Shown here: positions 60,540-64,000 of the stretch, piece by piece
Layout: every line of letters begins with the position of its first letter
Numbering within the stretch: position 1 is the stretch's first letter
NCBI GenBank assembly: GCA_903813345.2
Contig: CAIIXF020000001.1
Location: 56,315,885-56,379,884 of the forward strand
Direction of reading: 5' to 3'
Length of the DNA: 64,000 nt
Origin: Owenia fusiformis
Taxonomy: Eukaryota > Annelida > Polychaeta > Sabellida > Oweniidae
Notes under the pieces: model-generated
Databases searched by the model: none
Seen by the model: only the letters and a program-made list of their open reading frames with translations
What the model was told of the DNA's origin: nothing
Translations under genes and position numbers: made by a program

Positions 60540-62170
60540 TCCCCAGATTATCAAACCACCTCAGCACATTTTGAACAAACAAAACAAAACTAACAATCGG
60601 CAACTCCATGGAATAGCAAACGCTATATCCATGAATCTTTATATATCAAAATGTAGTATTTATCATCTACTCTACCCTTGATTTGATGATTGGAGATATA
60701 TCAGAATTTCTCCAATTTAAGCACATGGGTGATAATTTAGGAGTTTCAAAGGCTCCAATCAAAAAGACAATATAATATTTGAGATCTAATGTAGTGTAAT
60801 GTAACCATACTCTGAAGAGATCTCTTAATTCCAGGCACGAATCAGAAAAACAATACCATACATTAATTGTGATCTACTCTGAAATTCCTTCAATTTGAGT
60901 ATAATATAGCTATATACTCCTAAAAAAAAAGTTAAGGACCTCATAGGTTTACATGTTAACCCCCATATTTGTTTAACGACTGTTTTCTAAGCGGGGAACA
61001 AAAGAAATCCCAATAAAGTAAACAAATCTGTATCTTGATTCTATTCCCTATAAAGTCCGCAATGTTTCAATGTTATATCTCCATTACATTCTGTCAAAAT
61101 TGATGAATTTCATGAAATGTAACAAAAATGGCAGATCCCATGTTAAACAAATGGGGAATGGTGGTATAGGGGCAACTCAGATTTTGGAATATCTATTCCG
61201 CAAAACATTTATTAATAAAAATACTTTCTAAATAAAGTGGAAAATTGAATGATTTTACATGCTAGATGTCTCGCTTATGTTGTTAAAATTAGCGATATGG
61301 AGCGTTAAAGTAATTTTGACCACCTCACTGAACCACCTGTGTTATTTCAATAAGAGGTTCATTAAAAAATTATTGAATTTGAAACCATTAACTTTTGTAA
61401 AGCCTGAACAATTAAATCATATTTTTGTCGAGTAGAGAATTTAGTAAATTTAATTATCTCTTACAATCAATTTTGAGAGCAATTGGTTGGATGGATCATT
61501 CCTCATATGACTTATGGCAACCCAACCATTCCCCATTTGTTTAACATGGGATCTGCCATTTTTGTTAAATTTCATGAAATTCATCAATTTTGACCCAATG
61601 TAATGGAGATATAACATTGAAACGTTGCGGACTTTATAGTGAATAGAATCAAGATACAGATTTATTTTCTTTATTGGGATTTCTTTTGTTCCCCGCTTAG
61701 AAAACAGTCATTAAACAAATATGGGGGTTAACATGTAAACCTATGAGGTCCTTAACCTTTTTTGAGGAGTATATAATTCGAAGAGATCAGGAAAACTTGC
61801 GAAATCCCACATTAGGCAGCCAAATTATTGTAAAATCCCACATTAGGCAGCCAAATTATTGTGAAATCCCACATTAGGCAGCCAAATTATTGTGAAACCA
61901 ACATTAAGCAGCCATTTTGAATTTTTCATGACACTGATATCAGAAAAATCATACAAAATTTGCAATCTACTCTAAATTGCCTTTTACATGTATTTGAGTA
62001 TTATAAAACTATACTTCAGAAAGATCTCAAAATTAACAAAATTCCTGAGGGTTAGGCTTAAAAACACAGAATATGTGTGAAATAAATATATGTTGTGAAT
62101 ATACTATACTAAAACTATTCACCAATATACAGCTTTCCACCAAATATGAAGAAAACCCATCCACTATTCG
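60540..62170. repeat. Dispersed repeat, copy B (interrupted by a TA-flanked element)
   Basis: It shares ordered blocks with 21230-22670 (see copy A) and is split by the inverted-repeat element at 60913-61773. Near 61802-61915 a 31-bp unit (AAATCCCACATTAGGCAGCC + AAATTATTGTG) is repeated three to four times. Confidence 0.6.
60913..61773. mobile_element. Inverted-repeat element, about 860 bp, TA-flanked
   Basis: Arms of about 255 bp are near-exact inverted copies; they start TATACTCCTAAAAAAAAAGT and contain AGTTAAGGACCTCATAGG. TA lies on both sides (60911-60912 and 61774-61775), as for mariner-type MITEs, though the ends themselves are TA-rich. There is no coding frame. Confidence 0.8.
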
Positions 62171-62688
62171 AGTTATTTTCTCAACAGTCAGTCAGACATC
62201 TTTAGATTTCTGCTTGTATTGTTAGCTAAGAGTATCATTGTACTTCTATTACCGGTATTTGGAATTTTTTTATTAGCCATGTTGTACCTCATTAATGTGC
62301 CATATCAAACCACTTTGCCACGTGTTTGGCCAATTTAAGCGACGCCTCATTCCCTGGGAACACGTCCTCCAGGCTCAGAGCTCAGCTAAAGGAGAATGGT
62401 TTGGTATGCTACATTACACAGATGGACTGACAGAGATACGGCTTCACTAATGTATATCCCTACCTAACTTTGAAACTACTTGAAATCGATTACTTGTAGT
62501 GTAGTCTAAACATCAGAGACTGTGCCTGACATTGATCATTTCTAATCCCTCCCTTGATAGACTAATAGCTGGGTGATATTCATTGCAGAGATCTTGTTAC
62601 CGAGACATAAACAAGACTATATTTAGCAAATATAGAAGGTGTGTATTTTTTATAAAAAAACGGTTTCAATAGGAAAGGTAACAGTATT

Positions 62689-63310
62689 GAACAAATGACT
62701 TCATCAACGATTAACATAATTGTACAGTTGACTTCAGTTATAGCTTATCGTTAGTACAGTTGATTTCAGTTATCGTTACTGTACAGTTGACTTCATCAGA
62801 GATTAACATAATTGCACAGTTGACTTCAGTTATAGCTTATCGTTAGTACAGTTGATTTCAGTGATTGTTACTGTACAGTTGACTTCATCAGAGATTAACA
62901 TAATTGTACAGTTGACTTCAGTTATAGCTTATCGTTAGTACAGTTGATTTCAGTGATTGTTACTGTACAGTTGACTTCATCAGAGATAAACATAATTGTA
63001 CAGTTGACTTCAGTTATAGCTTATCGTTAGAACAGTTGATTTCAGTGATTGTTACTGTACAGTTGACTTCATCAGAGATTAACATAATTGTACAGTTGAC
63101 TTCAGTTATAGCTTATCGTTAGTACAGTTGATTTCAGTGATTGTTACTGTACAGTTGACTTCATCAGAGATAAACATAATTGTACAGTTGACTTCAGTTA
63201 TAGCTTATCGTTAGTACAGTTGATTTCAGTTATCGTTACTGTACAGTTGACTTCATCAGAGATAAACAAAATTGTACAGTTGACTTCGGTTATCATTATT
63301 GTACAACTGA
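62689..63310. repeat. 92-bp satellite array, about 6-7 copies
   Basis: The unit starts GTACAGTTGACTTCATCAGA; copies begin at 62781, 62873, 62965, 63057, 63149 and 63241, with a degenerate first copy before. Within each unit GTACAGTTGAYTTCA occurs three times, so this is a higher-order repeat built from a unit of about 30 bp. Confidence 0.92.
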
Positions 63311-64000
63311 TTGCAATATCATTTGTTATATTGTTCATGATTTTACATTGTACTCATATTACATATAAAAATAGACATCTTAATTCTAGTTGAGAAAAGC
63401 TGCACATTTTAAGCTAAATATAAACTATATTATAAAGTAACTAGATGTATAAGATTGCAAGCAATCTTACGGAGGCCCCGTAGGCTTTTTTGAACATTTA
63501 AAGGTCAGCCAAAGGTCAAATCTTAAAACAAGGTCATATATGAACTCCAGGCATCTTGTAGATGATTTTAAAAAAAAAGTTTGGTCAATTTGAAGCAATG
63601 TGAAATTTTACCTTGAAAAATTTCAACATTAGACCTTTTTCAGTTTTTGAGGTCCAATATCTCAAAACTGGGGCAGAATTTTAATAGCTAATCAATTGTT
63701 AATATGTGTAAAACCTTGAGAGGAATATATATCCTGACTTTAGTTCAAAAATATTGATTTGTAGTCACAAACTTTGAGAAACTTAGAAAACACAGTTTGT
63801 GATCTTGTTTGATGACCTTGACCTTGAAAATTTTACTTTTTTAGACCTCAGTATATCTTTTCTGATTGAATAAACCTAAATTTGAATCCAGAAAATCAAT
63901 TTGAAAAATCAACTTTTTTGACATTTCGAAGGTCACTGAAGGTCAACCATAGGTCATAGGTCAAAACTAAGGTCAGATTTGAGTTTCTGAGATCTTGTAG
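63311..64000. other. Right-edge sequence with many AGGTCA-like words, no gene
   Basis: AAGGTCA, GAGGTCC and TGACCTTGACCTTGA words recur from about 63500 to the edge. They look like the decayed body of a dispersed repeat. No coding frame is supported. Confidence 0.35.

Noticed and set aside
63500-64000. Clusters of AGGTCA/TGACCT words resembling nuclear-receptor response elements
   Set aside because: The words are part of a degenerate, repetitive text with irregular spacing and no gene nearby.

Overview
The window is eukaryotic nuclear DNA. Its genes are split by long AT-rich introns with canonical GT-AG borders, it carries many transposable elements and long inverted repeats, and there is no operon-like packing. 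The three genes that can be read are bilaterian orthologs. Together with the mariner, LINE and foldback repeats, this suggests a marine invertebrate, perhaps a lophotrochozoan such as a mollusc or brachiopod. The taxon is an inference; nothing in the sequence fixes it.

Layout. (1) 1-4.9 kb: an unassigned open frame at the left edge, a 0.7-kb palindromic element and a 32-bp minisatellite. (2) 4.9-13.3 kb, minus strand: a ZNF800-like C2H2 zinc-finger gene with five coding exons (959 aa). Its introns hold a decayed mariner and a 1-kb palindromic element with G-rich runs. (3) 13.3-28.2 kb: no gene recognised, but several inverted-repeat elements and a dead mariner. (4) 28.2-33.0 kb, minus strand: a PDCL3-like phosducin/thioredoxin-fold cochaperone gene with six coding exons (240 aa). 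(5) 33-39 kb: the head-to-head spacer with promoter-like ETS and CRE motifs, a 2.5-kb segment bounded by a perfect 51-bp inverted repeat, and a dead minus-strand reading frame split by a palindromic element. (6) 36.8/39.3-58.9 kb, plus strand: a PHF20/PHF20L1-like (Drosophila MBD-R2-like) chromatin reader. It has two Tudor domains, a C2H2 finger and a PHD finger in at least 18 coding exons (1294 aa), and all splice phases agree. Its introns hold a 4.45-kb inverted-repeat element with a second palindromic element nested inside it, a young LINE insertion and several MITEs. A minisatellite starts at its stop codon. (7) 59-64 kb: only repeats.

The three host genes are not an obvious pathway: two act in the nucleus (a transcription factor and an NSL-type acetyltransferase-complex reader) and one assists cytosolic CCT folding. 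PDCL3 and the PHF20-like gene are divergent neighbours. The most unusual content is the set of foldback (long-palindrome) elements. Three copies of one TTATCCCG family occur, two with perfect 8-bp target duplications. A CACAGG-ended palindrome interrupts one arm of a larger inverted repeat whose other arm preserves the empty target site. A hAT-like family is present in long form and in miniature form.
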